Part shown: positions 21,308-33,094 of the stretch, in pieces
How the letters are laid out: every line of letters begins with the position of its first letter
How positions within the stretch are numbered: the first letter of the stretch is position 1
Source of the DNA: Myrmaecium sp. VS I D KN 1
Taxonomy: Eukaryota; Ascomycota; Dothideomycetes; Valsariales; Valsariaceae
Assembly (NCBI GenBank): GCA_019775845.1
Contig: JADQAV010000008.1
Coordinates: 930,001-994,000 of the forward strand
Direction: 5' to 3'
DNA length: 64,000 bases
Notes under the pieces: generated by a model
Seen by the model: the letters and a program-made list of their open reading frames with translations, nothing else
The model's database searches: none
Told to the model about the DNA's origin: nothing
Position numbers and translations under genes: made by a program

Positions 21308-21646
21308 ATGTTAGATAGACTATCCGACGGAGGCTCTGTATCTTGTGTCAATATTGCTGAACGCCTTCAGCATCACCTGAGGACATGTCAGAGCGACAAA
21401 ATCCGAACGATCGATACAGCTTCCTTCAGCATCGCGATGAGCGGTACGGAGGCTCGTCTGTACATATCGTGGAAGCACAACGAGCTGGACTACTACATGG
21501 CCAATGTCAAGAGCTTCTTGCTTCATGATCCCGAGCACTATATCCAGTTCCGCAAGTACGTTCGCAACATCATCGACTGGGGTAGGGGCGGGCGGCTCGA
21601 AGAGATTCGCACGTGCCTGGATAGTCTGCTGGAAGAGAGCCGGTAG
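21308..21646 (+). pseudogene. C-terminal fragment of a DUF7924-family gene
   Basis: The frame encodes 112 residues. From FSIAMSGTEARLYISWKHNE through YYMANVKSFLL, YIQFRKYVRNIIDWGRG and LEEIRTCLDSLLEESR it matches the end of DUF7924 proteins, a large fungal family of unknown function. Full members are several hundred residues long and carry most of the domain upstream. Here the upstream sequence contains no extended matching frame, so the N-terminal part is missing or too changed to see. Either this is a decayed remnant or a short exon of a gene whose other exons I could not find. It lies in a gene-poor, AT-rich patch, where such remnants are common. Confidence 0.5.
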
Positions 21647-22960
21647 AGGACCTCGGCCACCGCGAAGTCTCGAATGCCACCGTTCGCTGACTCTGCCGGC
21701 AAGACACGCAGAACTTCAAGGAGTTAAAGTAGGAGGACCAACAACACATAAGGAAGATATAGCGCAGCTGAGGTGCTGCATATGGGATGATGCCATTGTA
21801 CGGAGTATGAGAGCCGCTGTCGAGGGGCGCAAGGCAGCAATCAGGCATAATACCGTGCATTCATTAACCAGAAGGACTCAGACGCTTTGTACTATAAGGC
21901 AATCCTAAAGCCGCGTTGAATCATAATGAATGGAAACCTTATAGTATTGCACTTGTTGTCTACTCTCAGATAATTATTCTTCTTTCTTTTTTTTAAGAAA
22001 ACAATCTCCCGCTTCTTGGTACGTCACTTTAACTGTTCAGTCAAAGTACATTCAGGCAGCAATTATCTCACTTTTCCCTCTCATACTGCTGAGTATAACT
22101 TGCCAGCCCGGTCCTGACCGAGGCCGCCCAGTTATCCTCCAGATGCGTACCGAGCCCTGCCCGTTCCAGCTGCCGCTTATTTCCCCCCGCTCGGAGGAAT
22201 ATCTGGAAGCGCGCGCAGGCATGCGCATCTTAACCGGACCAGGAAATCGGCCGGTGGCCGCAAATTCGCTTAGGGGAAGCTCAGCGAGGCCTAATATAAA
22301 CCGCAGTAATGCAAAGTTTGTAGAAAGCAAACTTCGCCCAACAGCTGATATAGCTTGCCGAAACATCTTCCAGTCTTGCTACGGACATAGTGATAGGAGC
22401 GTGTCGTGATGTCCTGGGCTCGATTGGATTCCAAATACAAAGTGATTCTGATTCATTTGGGGCGCTTGAGCGGCGAGGTGGTCGGATAAATCAACGTGAT
22501 AGTGGAGGGAAGCATGGTGGCGGTTACGTGATGGATCGTCTTCCGGACTGAAGTTGGCGAAGTGGAGAGCCAGTCTGGGGGTGGGGATACAGACTAGGTA
22601 TATATACTGCGACACAGGTCGGTACGGCACTTACCTAGGTAACTGAGGTGCCGGCATGGAGATTGACGCGGCCGGTACCCAACTACCAACCTAGGTCAGG
22701 TAACCAGGCTTAGAGACTTGGACAATACCAACAAGAAGCATCTTACCCACACATTACTGATCTTTCAGCGGAAAGGCGCAAAGGCCTGCGATATAGTGCA
22801 GGAGTGCCTGTCATTTCTTCCTTCATCTTCTTTTCGTTACCGATGTTTGTCCCCCACAGGCTCGAAAAAAAGCAGTCCACTCGCAAGACAATTTCACTTA
22901 ATGAATTGTACTGATGAAGAATCCGCTCGAAGAACCAGAAGTCAAGAAGACAGGAAGACA
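21647..22960. other. gene-poor intergenic stretch
   Basis: No gene is supported across 1.3 kb. Small frames on both strands (for example 22052-22366, minus) have no recognisable family. Palindromic ACCTAGGT motifs occur near 22633 and 22689. No terminal repeats, transposase or reverse-transcriptase motifs were seen. Confidence 0.5.
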
Positions 22961-23903
22961 TTAGAAGTCACCGCCAAAGTCATCCCCGCCACCGTCAGCA
23001 CCATCGTCATATCCTTCCTGATCTACGACAAAGGCAGGTTAGTACGCGGCATGATAGCAAAGGTATATCCAAAAACTTACATCCTTCTTGGTAATCATGG
23101 TCGTCCAGGGCATCAGCCAAAAGCATACCGCCCAGCAGACCACCGCCAACACCTAAAGCAGCGGCGCCACCGGTTCCTAAACCACCTGATTTCCGTCCTG
23201 CATAGGCTTGCTGGGGATAACCCTGCTGAGGGTAGTATGACTGCTGGTAGCCATAGGCGCCTGGAGCAGGCGCACCGTAATACTGCTGCTGCTGGTACGC
23301 ATACTGTGGCTGCTGTTGGTGACTACTGCTAGAGGATTTGCCTAGAAGCTTCCCCAGCAGGCCTTTCGACTTTCCACTCCTCTCCTCCGTGCGGGGGGGT
23401 AACTCCTGCTGAGGGGGATATTGACCAGCCTGCGATATTGCTGGTTGGTTGTAGTAGCTATCTGCAGCTCCACGACTGGACGGTGTCGCGTTCGCATGAG
23501 CCCTAGCCTCCTCCTCAGCCTGCAGCTGCCTCGCAAGACGCTCGTCCTCACTGATGTCGTGAGATGAGCTCGCGCCGTGAGAAGATGATGCATAGGGGTT
23601 ATTCGATGACAGCCCAGCCTTCTGGTCGCTCACAGACTTGGACTCGGTGTGATCGTATGATGGTGGAGGTCCCGGAGGAGGCGCTGTCTCGGATTCTCCG
23701 GGAGGATACACGGGTTCAGTCGGCTTCTCCCACTGGGATTTCTTCGTGTAGATGTTGACATAGAACCATTCCTTGTATTGGTCGTTCCAGACAGCCTTCC
23801 AGCCTTCAGGAACCTTGGGGGGTGGCGGACCCTACGGTGGGTTAATAAGTCGCGCGCGGTCGACTTAGGCAAGGCTACTTACCGGAGGCGGCGCAAACTC
23901 CAT
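22961..23903 (-). CDS. WW-domain protein with Gln/Tyr-rich tail (Wwm1-like)
   Basis: Three exons, 23903-23883, 23831-23081 and 23022-22961, give 277 residues. The first exon is 21 nt (MEFAPPP) and the protein continues PPPPKVPEGWKAVWNDQYKE. Residues about 15-42 are one WW domain (W...YKEWFYVNIYTKKSQWEKP) with both tryptophans and the final proline. The middle is Ser/Gln/Tyr-rich, including YAYQQQQYYG. A Gly-rich hydrophobic segment follows (AALGVGGGLLGGMLLADALD), then an acidic Gly/Asp tail (YDDGADGGGDDFGGDF). This order resembles yeast Wwm1, which binds the metacaspase Mca1, and other short WW proteins of fungi. Partner and role are inference. Intron signals are strong (GTAAGT; ACTAAC...TAG). 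Confidence 0.85.
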
Positions 23904-24452
23904 GTCGGCGATAGACTGGTCAGTCGGGTAAGGGACAAAAGGTACGAAGGAGAGCAGAGAAGAATGGCTACGTTCAGGCGACGTCAGAGACGGAGGGATT
24001 TCGCAGGGTGTGCACTAAATATTCATGAAGAAGCGGGAGGTGAAACGGAGTGTTGTGACGGAGGGGCTGCGCCCAGTAGATATGGTCAGACTTGTCGTCA
24101 TCTGGGGATTTGCACAGCCACATCAGCCACATCTAGAACCTGGCGTTCCCGGAATGTTATAGAACCGGTGGGATCGTGGCCCGTGCACGCCTCAGCCTTG
24201 TACGGATACCGACCGAACAACCATCCCAAAAGGCCATGTCTTCGCCTCTGGATCTTGTGGTGCAAGGAAACACCGATTAAGCACAAACGCATAACTAGTA
24301 GCCTCCCAAGGTAATAAAGGGACAAGAACGTTGAAATATGGATTGGTATTACTCGAAATACAGTATGTCTGTAAGATCAATGAACAACAGTGTACAGGTC
24401 ACGCCGTGTAGGCTAGGCGAATCACCCCTCAGCTCTCCTCAATTACAATCAG
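23904..24452. other. intergenic: WW gene promoter and ede1 3' region
   Basis: 549 bp with no supported gene on either strand. Confidence 0.5.
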
Positions 24453-27400
24453 CTACTGTCCAGAAGAAAGGTAGTCGACGGCCTGTATGCGGTCAGTTAG
24501 CAGGGTTGATCCTTTTGAGAGAGCCACGGCGGAGAAGGTGTAACTGACCTTGTTGATATCATAATCGAACTTTTCAAGAGCCGACAACGCGTCGGATCTA
24601 GCGTAACCCATACCAGTCAGTTTTTTCAGGATCGGATCATCATGCTCCGTACCGGAGCTGAGCGCTCGGGCAAGCTGCGGCATCTGGGGTTGGGATTGTT
24701 TTGAGGACGATGGCGCTCCATCTTCGTGCTCTTGGTCAGGAAAGACTGACTTGCCAGCTTCGCCTTGTGATTCTCTAGGCTTCTCGTTCTGCTGAGAATC
24801 AAGACTAGAGAAGATCGCATCCCAGTCCTGAGAGCTGGTAGCGGTAGGCTGGTGGGGAGATTTGGTGGGTGCGAACGACTGTGACAGGTGTTCGAAATCA
24901 CTAAAGCTGTCCTCGCCTCCATGCCCCGAACGACCAGTGGGCGTCTGCTGCGAAGCCATAGTGTTGGACTTAGAAGCAGCCGGAGAGTCAAAGACTGGAT
25001 TGAAGTCATCAAACGCATCTCGGTGCGTTGAGCTCATCATAAAGTCATCGTCAGCCTTGTCATCAGCTTCTTTTGCCTCAGCGAGGTCATCGAAGCCGGA
25101 ATCAAAATCATCATTGAACGACGCCTTCGAGACTTGAGACTGTTGCGACTGCGGCGATGGGCCTTGTGCTTCCGCAGTTGACGATGTGGCGTTGTTGCCG
25201 AACAAGGCCTGGCCTTGTCCACCACTAGCGGGAACACTGAATGTTCTCTCAGGGGATTGGGAGCCCTGAGACGCAGATGTGGGATCCTGCCGCGAGGGCA
25301 GAGGGCCGCCGAATTCAGCGGAAATTGAGTTTGATTCCTTGGAGCCGTTCCGACTTGGTCCCCTAGCAGCCTGATCATAGCCTGGGGCAGGCTTTTGAGC
25401 GTTGGGGCTCGGGAGGCTGGCGCTAGTGTCAGCATGGCTAATAGATGGCCGCTGGCGGAAGAATTCTTCAGACCCTGCGTCATTACCTGCCGTATGGCTA
25501 GTAGCGGGTCGAGAAGCCGCCTTTTGACCTGCAGATTCTTGAGCTTGCTGGGGAGAGGGGGCGGTGAAGTTGTCGTCGAAGCCCTGCTCCCCTGTGCTAT
25601 CGCTATCCTCATCCTGGCCAATGTCTTCAATGGGAGGGAATTCTTTGTTGAATTTGTTTGCCGCAGCAGAATCGTTTGAACCGTTCATAGACGATCCTGT
25701 ATGCTGTTTCTCTTGCAACTGGCGTCCGCCGCCAAAGCCTGCAAATGCAGCATCAAAATCTACTTTTGAGGAGGGTTGGTTTCTCGGGGCAAAGGGATCA
25801 TTTCGGCCGGCCTTTCCCTTGTCTCCTTCATCTGCCTGTTCGTTTCCCGGAGTGGCATCACTCGGAAATGCTCCAGGGATGTCTCTCTGGCTAGCGCCGA
25901 AACTCTGAAAATTATCTTTACGTTCTTCTTGCCTGGACCTTGCGCCTTCACTCGTGGCACTCGCGGCGGGAGAAGCAGTATTGTTTCGGTCAAACAAGGA
26001 GGAGGCAAAGTTTGGTGGCTCGGCTCGCTCGGGCCTATCTTGTATCGGGGTAGCTGCAGGAGAGCCCCCAGCAATAGTAGGGGCTTCGCTGTTGGCGACT
26101 CCATATCTACTAGCAGGAGCAGAAGCCTTGACGGAAGAACTGAAAGACTCGGTTCTATTGACGCCTTCGCGAAGAGGGAGGAAAGCAGAGGCAAACTGGC
26201 GTTGCTCCGAGGGGGCTGGTAGGTCCGTGATACGAGGAGATTCATGATAAGACGATAGCGGCGGCGACGTCGACGGTGTTGGAACATCCGGGCCTTCGGA
26301 TGACCGCACAGATGGACCGGACGGGACGGAGAATACCGGGCCATGGCTATCTGACCTGAAGGAAGTTTGAGGAACTCCAGAGGTCTGGCCGGCCGAGAAT
26401 GCGGGGCCAAATACGCTGTCGAAATCTTTAGTTCCTTGACTGAAACTACCCTCTCGCGCAAATCCGGAAGGGGACATGGTATTGTCGTTGGTAGGCTGGG
26501 GAGATTTCCGGAAGAACGGGTTGGTACTGTGACTTGCGGTAGAGGCAGCAGGACTCGCCACATTGGAGCCCGTCTCCTGTGCAGTTGGTGTCCGAGACAG
26601 CTCGTTCATCTCATTTCTTAACTTATCACGTTCACCTTCATTGGTTGCTAGTTGCTTTTTGTTAATGGCCACCATCCCTTTTTGTTGTCGGGCATCTGAC
26701 CTTAGCTTGTCCAGCTGTGGCCGTAGTTGACCGATCTCGGCGTTCAGTTGACGAATACGTTCCTTCAGGGCGGCGTTCTCACGCTGATCTGCTTCTAAGG
26801 CCGAGGCGATCTGGCGGTGTTGGGTCTGCAGGTCCTGATACGTGCCTTCCACCATAGCTAGTTCCTGTTGCAGCTTTCTCGTTTCGTTTCGGGACGCAGT
26901 TAAGCGCTCTTCGAGCTCCTTGACATGCTTAGCCTCTTGTTCGTACTGTGTTCTGAATTGAGTAAGGCGAAGCTCCAGATCGCGTTTCTGTGTGCTAGTT
27001 CCGGTGAGTTCTTTCTCCGTGGCCACCTTCTTATTCTGAACCTCTTGCATCTGGTTGCGAAGAGTACCGATCTGGTTTGACATGTTCGCCAACTCTGTGG
27101 TCTCCGAAGTCAGCTTTTTACTGACCTCGGGATCATTGTCGCCAAGCAGATCGTCTACGGGAGCCGGCTGTGGGGGCGGGATCGCGCGGGGTTGCGCAAT
27201 AGAGGAATTGCCGGATGCGCCTGTCGAGTGTGCCGTCAAGCCTTGCCCAAATGATGACGTTGGAACGAAGGGCTTGAATGTACTTGAAGTCGCCCTAGGA
27301 GAAGCCTGGAACCCCGGAGCCGTAGGAGATCCAGCCTTGTTGCCGAAGGGATCTGCCTCGAAAGGTTTGGCAAAAGAGTTGGAACCTCCTGTTGTCTGTT

Positions 27401-28788
27401 GCGTCTGGGCTGGAGGCGTCGAGAAGGCATCCAGGCCAAAGAGATCCTCTGAAGCGGATTTAGGAATGGGTGAAGCATACAGAGCGTTGTCAAACGCAGG
27501 CGCGGTGGGTTGCGCTGGTGCTATAGCCCGGTTACGCATACTCGGCGGGACGAGGTTGGGCGGTAGCGTTGCAGGAAGGCTCACGCCAGGCTTCCGCTGC
27601 TGGCGGATAAGGTGCATAGCAACCGCGAACTCATCACGGTTCAATTGACCTTCTGAGTTGATATCGGCCAGATCCCAGATCGCTGCCAGAGTCTCCTCCG
27701 GGAGGCCAGAATCACTGAAAAAGACTACCGCCTGCTCTCCAGTAATGAAGCCCCTTCCTGCCGTATCAACTTTGCTGAAAAGGTTATCATAGGAGGCTTT
27801 CTCTTGGGGCGTAATAATCCAGTCATTGCCGGTGGTTTGCATCTGGTGGGGAGGGGGCCCGTAAGGTGGGCGACCGAGAGGGGATTGAGTTCGTTGTGAC
27901 CCAGCCCCACTGAACTGTCTCGGAATTGCCGCTGGAGCTTGAGGTCCTGGACCGAGCCGGGCCGGGGGCGGCACCCGCCGGGAAGCTGCTTCATAAAGCC
28001 CGGCAGGGAGTGTGCTAGGTAGCGCCTTGAGCTGCCCACTCTTGTATGAGGCCAGAAGGTGCATGGCAATGATGAATTCGGTCACACCTAGAGCTCCGCG
28101 TTGCTCTGTATCCGCCAGATTCCATATTCGGCCAAGGATCTCATTAGGTAAACGGGCCTTCTCAAAAATCTGCTTTGCATTTTCTCCAGGAAGAACACCG
28201 TTCTGGGCGCCCGACTTCTCAAACAAAGATGCATATTCGGCAGCCTTTTCCGGTGTTAGAGGAGGTACGCGGATAGGACCACCACTTGTCTGAGGTTGGA
28301 TTGATGCTAGAGGCCCCGGCGGCGGAAGGGGGCCAGAGGGTAGATTTAGCCCCTCAAATTTCGGAAGCGGACCAGCTAGGAATTCAGTTAGCAAAATCAA
28401 GTCAATAATCTGATAAGTAATGCGTACGTATGAATGCCAGGTCTGGAGTCGGTTCTCTGCCCGCCTGGTAATGCCCGATCAACCGGAGGACCATGCAAAA
28501 GCCGGACGAAGTCAACAGGCCCCGATTCTCCTTATCAGCAATCTGCCATATCTGACCAAGAACGGCGGAGGAAAGCTTGGTTCGTTCGAAGAATTTGACC
28601 TGGGATCGCTATGAGCGCAAATCTTAATAGCGCCCGCTGGATTGACTACTTACCGCAACTTCGCCTGTGACCACACCCAGTTGATCTGTGTCCGCTAAGG
28701 CGAATAACTGGCCAAAAACACGCTTCTCCTCCGGCGTCAGATTAAGTATGGGATGGTTGAGCTCGACGCTCTGCGACGCTTCGGACAT
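24453..28788 (-). CDS. ede1: Ede1, EH-domain endocytic scaffold with UBA domain
   Basis: Four exons, 28788-28654, 28599-28428, 28375-24549 and 24482-24453, give 1387 residues. Ede1 is an early-arriving scaffold of clathrin-mediated endocytosis, related to Eps15. Three EH domains lie in the N-terminal third: EH1 at about 10-95 (LTPEEKRVFGQLFALADTDQ), EH2 at about 138-220 (LGRIWNLADTEQRGALGVTE) and EH3 at about 285-365 (AAIWDLADINSEGQLNRDEF), each with an acidic EF-hand loop that can bind NPF peptides. A heptad-rich coiled coil (about 530-680) is followed by a long Ser/Pro/Asp-rich disordered stretch. The UBA domain closes the protein (DPILKKLTGMGYARSDALSA...FDYDINKAVDYL). The last intron falls inside the UBA helix 3; without it the domain ends wrongly. 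Domain order is canonical. Confidence 0.95.
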
Positions 28789-29823
28789 GATGGTTGTGGT
28801 TGTAGGGCCGTCGTGCCCCCGTACGGTTGGGCTCGGAGCTAGGATGCTGTTGTGTTATGGGGGGGGCGCCAGATGGCTTCAACAGCTCAGGAGACGTCGG
28901 CTCGAGCTTGAAGAAGGGCTGAGATGGTTGTGATGGCAATGTATTTGCGAGGCGCAGGTTGCGACCAGGTCGAGCAGCAGCGTGACGGGCGCAGAGGGGT
29001 TGATGGTGAAGAAGAGATGGTGAGGCCAGACGGTCGGGAGAGCGCAGGTAGAAGTCAAGCGGGAGGTCGGTCGGGGAGGTCGGGGTCCAAAGGTGCAAGC
29101 ATGGGCCGCCGCATCAAACGGGAGCTGTTAGCACGGCACTGGCACGGTTAGCCCGGGCTGGCAAGGCCGCTGGGGAGGAGCTGGAGGGCAGCTCGACAGG
29201 CAGAAGCCCACGGACGCCCACGGATGGCTGGCCATCGTGACAGCTTTGGAGCCCTTGACACGCCCGTTACACCCGCTAATTGGCTCTCTCGTCCGCCCCC
29301 GCAGCCCGCCGCTCCAGACGTCACAAGCAGCGACGCGTTCGTGCAGCATGCCGGCAGCCTATCACTCCGGACGACTCCCTGCAGAACCCTGGACTTGTTT
29401 GCACCGCGATGCAGGACTACCTAACGAGTTAGCACGGGAATGGGAGGGCTTCCTCCGCCCGATGGCTTATGGAGCGCGTCAGTCGGTATTCAATACTATT
29501 AACTCCATTTCCCTCGCCTTTTTTCTTCATGCGGAGGCCTGATAAGGTTGCTGCGGAGGTGTAGCCTTGTCATTCACATGTAAAATTTGCCAACGGGGTT
29601 CCGCCGCTGCTTGCCCCTAGGATGGTCCTACGCAGCGTGATGAAGGCCCAAATTCAGCAAGATCTACTGCCTCGCGTGGCTCAGTCGATGCGTGAGAAAT
29701 CGAAGACGAAGAGTGAGTGGATATCATGGTGCTACAGTACATGGGCGGTTGCCTTGGCCCAAAAATCATTAATCATACAATCCTGCCTTGGAGATGGAAG
29801 ACCTCACACCAGGTGCTCTGCCC
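28789..29823. promoter_or_regulatory. intergenic: ede1 promoter region
   Basis: About 1 kb upstream of ede1 and downstream of the next minus-strand gene. It is GC-rich and purine-biased around 28.9-29.1 kb, i.e. CT-rich in the ede1 sense. No gene is supported. Confidence 0.5.
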
Positions 29824-30774
29824 TCAAACAGGGCGAGAAGCTCTGCTCCGATTGCTGCCTTGCCCATCTGCATCCTCGCATAATGCTAGACCCGGTGTGC
29901 CGTCGTCCGTTCCTCTTCCCCAGGCCTTCCCCAGTAACCAGTCAGTCACACTTATCACGCGCGGTGTCTTCTCCCAGTTTCTATCTTCTTCTGCATGCTC
30001 TATCGTATGGGTGACAATCCGGCCTTCTTCGTCGAATTCGAAGATGAATAGCCCGCAGAATTCGCCGTCTTCTTGGACGTCGTCCTTATCTGCACCCAGG
30101 AATTCCGTAATTTTATCTGCCGGCTTTCCGGCGGAGATGCCGCGCTGAAATCCACCGGTGCCTTTATCTTTCGTCTTCCCGCATGTCTTCCAGCGTACTA
30201 TGAGCTTCTCGGGGCCGGCATTCTCGGACACGTTGTCGCTGGCGTCCTTTACCATCCGTTCGGACAGGACTATAAGCCTGACGTTTCCTACGACGGGGAC
30301 TCGTCCCCAGGCTACCGGCGCCGTCCATAGCGCAGCCGTATATGCGATTTTGCCGCTGACCGTGGGTAAGTGCGGATGTGTCGAAGGGAATAGGTGAAGT
30401 GTAATCTGAGGAGACAAGATTTCCTGCGGTAATGGGGAAGCGAGCAAGGTGGGAAGCCGTTCGTGAAGAATCCTAATGGCTATAGTGCTATCATTAGCTC
30501 CAGGACACGGCGACATGATCACCACAGGCATACTCTTCCCAAGCTTCAGTGTGCGCTCATCTGGCGGCTTATGGTCGCTGGCTTCTGCTGGAGACAGGCC
30601 TGGCGTGCTGCTGTTAAACCAAGCTTCGGGGAGAGTCCGATCTCCGTCCCGAACATTCGCAAGATTTCGTATCGGCTGCCGGGTGGTCGCCCATGTGAGC
30701 GGTACTTGGACCTTCTTGTGCGACGCGGAGGCGCGGATGCGACTGAAAGATCTCCGCATCAGTCCGGCGGTCAT
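29824..30774 (-). CDS. conserved fungal protein, probably mitochondrial, function unknown
   Basis: The protein is 316 residues from a single exon. The N-terminus (MRRSFSRIRASASHKKVQVP from residue 6) is rich in Arg, Ser and Ala without acidic residues, like a mitochondrial presequence. A central part (LHLFPSTHPHLPTVSGKIAY, AALWTAPVAWGRVPVVGNVR, LIVLSERMVKDAS) and a C-terminal part (GEFCGLFIFEFDEEGRIVTH, TIEHAEEDRNWEKTPRVISV, TDWLLGKAWG) look well ordered. The C-terminal pattern, a beta strand with FEFDEEGRIVTHTIEHAE, resembles NTF2-like folds. I do not recognise a named family. The tail after DWLLG is short and disordered. Confidence 0.75.
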   Translation of the reverse strand: MTAGLMRRSFSRIRASASHKKVQVPLTWATTRQPIRNLANVRDGDRTLPEAWFNSSTPGLSPAEASDHKPPDERTLKLGKSMPVVIMSPCPGANDSTIAIRILHERLPTLLASPLPQEILSPQITLHLFPSTHPHLPTVSGKIAYTAALWTAPVAWGRVPVVGNVRLIVLSERMVKDASDNVSENAGPEKLIVRWKTCGKTKDKGTGGFQRGISAGKPADKITEFLGADKDDVQEDGEFCGLFIFEFDEEGRIVTHTIEHAEEDRNWEKTPRVISVTDWLLGKAWGRGTDDGTPGLALCEDADGQGSNRSRASRPV

Positions 30775-31237
30775 CTGTAAGGTATGGATCGCATAAGGAT
30801 GGGTAGAGGATTGAATAGGGAGAGCGATACGCTAGGTATAGGAATCCAGTGATGGTTGTTGCACGGCTTTAAGCATCCAAAGTTACGGAACTTCTCGCTA
30901 CGTCGACCCCGGTGCTTGTCGCTGTGGGTCGGCCTCACCCCACGTATCGCTAATTTGGGGTGCAATCGGAGAGTCTCCATGGCCGTTCTGGTTGGTCACG
31001 GCTGGCGCGGGACCTGCCAAGCCCGTTCGGAGTTCTCGCAGCTAAATTATTATCGTAGAGCGATATTCGGCGCCCCGGTTCTTCCCACCGTGACGAGTAT
31101 AGATCTTTGTTATAGCTGCCCGAACTGCGGACCTTGCGACCGTTGGCCTCTGTCTTTCGACTCAACTCGCGCGACCTCCTCATCGTGTCCGTGTACTCAT
31201 TGTCAATCCCTCGAAAAGATACCGTCAATCCGCAGTC
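30775..31237. promoter_or_regulatory. divergent intergenic region, unknown gene (-) / ggc1 (+)
   Basis: 463 bp between two divergent start codons; both promoters must lie here. No other gene is seen. Confidence 0.5.
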
Positions 31238-32260
31238 ATGAGTCCCGTCTCCGGTGCAGCGTCCAAGGACTTCAAGAAGGAGTCAACTCCTGCCCGCCTG
31301 CTTGGTGCGGGTACCGCAGGTCTTGCGGAGTTGATCATCTTCCATCCTGTAGGCCGTCATCTCCGCTATTGCTGTGCACAGTTGCTGACTCAAAATGCAG
31401 GTGGACACCATTGCCAAACGTCTGATGAGCAACACTGGAAAGATCGGCTCCACCGCTCAGCTCAACTCGGTCATCTTCAAGGATAAGGCAGCTGCCTCTG
31501 TGCCGTCGCGGCTTCTCTCACTCTTCCCCGGACTTGGTTATGCGGCGGGGTACAAGATCCTCCAGAGAGTGTATAAGTATGGTGGGCAGCCCTTCGTGCG
31601 GGATTATCTCGCCAAGAACCACGGGGATAGCTTCGACAGAGCTTTTGGCAAGGGCAATGGCAAGACAATCATGCACGCCACTGCTGGTAGCTTGATTGGT
31701 ATTGGTGAAATTGTTCTGCTCCCTCTTGACGTCCTGAAGATCAAGCGGCAAACCAACCCGGAGTCCTTCCGGGGCCGTGGGCTGTTCAAGATCATTGCGG
31801 ATGAAGGTTTTGGATTATATCGCGGTTGGGGTTGGACAGCAGCCCGTAACGCTCCTGGATCGTTTGCTGTACGTTGTCCCATTGACATAAGATTTGAGAG
31901 CTCGTTTTCTGACTATAAACCTAGCTTTTCGGCGGCTCTGCTGCGGCCAAGGAGTATCTCTTCAAACTCAAGGACTACAACACCGCAAGTTGGAGCCAGA
32001 ACTTTGTAGCGTCCATTGCTGGCGCTAGTGCATCTTTGGTCGTCTCTGCACCGCTCGATGTTGTCAAGACTAGGATCCAAAACAGGAACTTCGAAAACCC
32101 CGAGAGCGGAGCAAGGATCATTGCAAACATGATGAAGCATGAAGGATTCTCCAGCTTCTTCAAGGGCCTCACTCCGAAGCTCTTGATGACCGGACCGAAG
32201 TTAGTCTTCTCTTTCTGGCTGGCACAGACCCTCATCCCTGCGTTCAACAAAATCATGTAG
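31238..32260 (+). CDS. ggc1: mitochondrial GTP/GDP carrier Ggc1 (Yhm1)
   Basis: Three exons, 31238-31348, 31401-31868 and 31925-32260, give 304 residues. Ggc1 exchanges GTP for GDP across the inner mitochondrial membrane and in yeast supports mitochondrial DNA and iron homeostasis. The protein has the threefold carrier repeat with signature motifs HPVDTIAKRL, LPLDVLKIKRQTNPESF and APLDVVKTRIQNRNF. Family-specific stretches are near identical to yeast Ggc1: LFPGLGYAAGYKILQRVYKY, YRGWGWTAARNAPGSFALFG and FKGLTPKLLMTGPKLVFSF. The first intron splits the first signature directly after HP. Length matches the family. Confidence 0.95.
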
Positions 32261-33094
32261 ATATCACGCGCTACCAGCTGGTGTTTGGGGATTTCCGGAA
32301 AATATAGAGGCGGTCGGCATCCGCCGCGACCGGTGTTATCTAGATTACTAATGTTTCTTCGTCTGGCCGTCGGCCAATTTGTATTATATCGCAGCGAAAT
32401 ACCCTGGGCCTTTGGGGACGGTGGTATTGTTTCTTTAGATCATGACAAAATCATCTACGCTCAGCTAAGACACTGTCATGCGGCTCTGGGGGATGGCCAT
32501 CTTCTGATTGTGACCTGCAGCCCACGCTCTCATCTGACCCCGTTCTCGCTTGTGCCTCGTTCCTGATCTTTGTCCAAGAAGAAGAGCGAAAAAGTGAAAG
32601 CAGCCATATTGCGGCTCTCCGGTAATGACATCGATCGTTGTTGCTAAGCGCCAGGATCTTTCAGCCTTGTTAGGTTGGGAATTCAGCAGTAGAGAAATCG
32701 TCCGAAACCCTAGACTACATCAGAAGACACTGGAGGAACAGGAGGCAGAAGGGCTAAGCGCCTTGCCTCGCTCCTTCCCATCTTTCTGAGTTTAGGACGG
32801 TATGATCACCATTTATATGCGCAAATGATCACCTGGAACGGCTTGCCTGTGGTACATGGGGGGCGGGATCTTCAGGTGTCTCACCGGGGTAACCATTATC
32901 CGACACCGAAGGCTGTGTCGTGCCCAACCTTGGAAGGTCCGGGGGCCGTCATACTGTACACACCTCCGTGTTAAGTCCAACAACTACGAGTCCTCCCGGA
33001 GCAACCTACTTATCGCCGACTCCACACTCGCCCTCCTCTCAAACCTCGCATACCGCGTCTTCTGTCTTTCATCAATACTAGACCGTCCGTCACG
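32261..33094. promoter_or_regulatory. intergenic: ggc1 3' region and ypt1 promoter
   Basis: 834 bp between two plus-strand genes. A CT-rich tract (about 33030-33090) precedes the ypt1 start codon. No other gene is supported. Confidence 0.5.

Noticed and set aside
20900-22960. Transposon or LTR element in the AT-rich patch
   Set aside because: No terminal repeats, target-site duplication, transposase or polymerase motifs could be seen; only the DUF7924 fragment and short palindromes are present.
25037-26563. Minus-strand frames of 197 and 267 codons inside ede1
   Set aside because: Out-of-frame readings of the low-complexity region of Ede1, which is continuous in another frame of the same strand.
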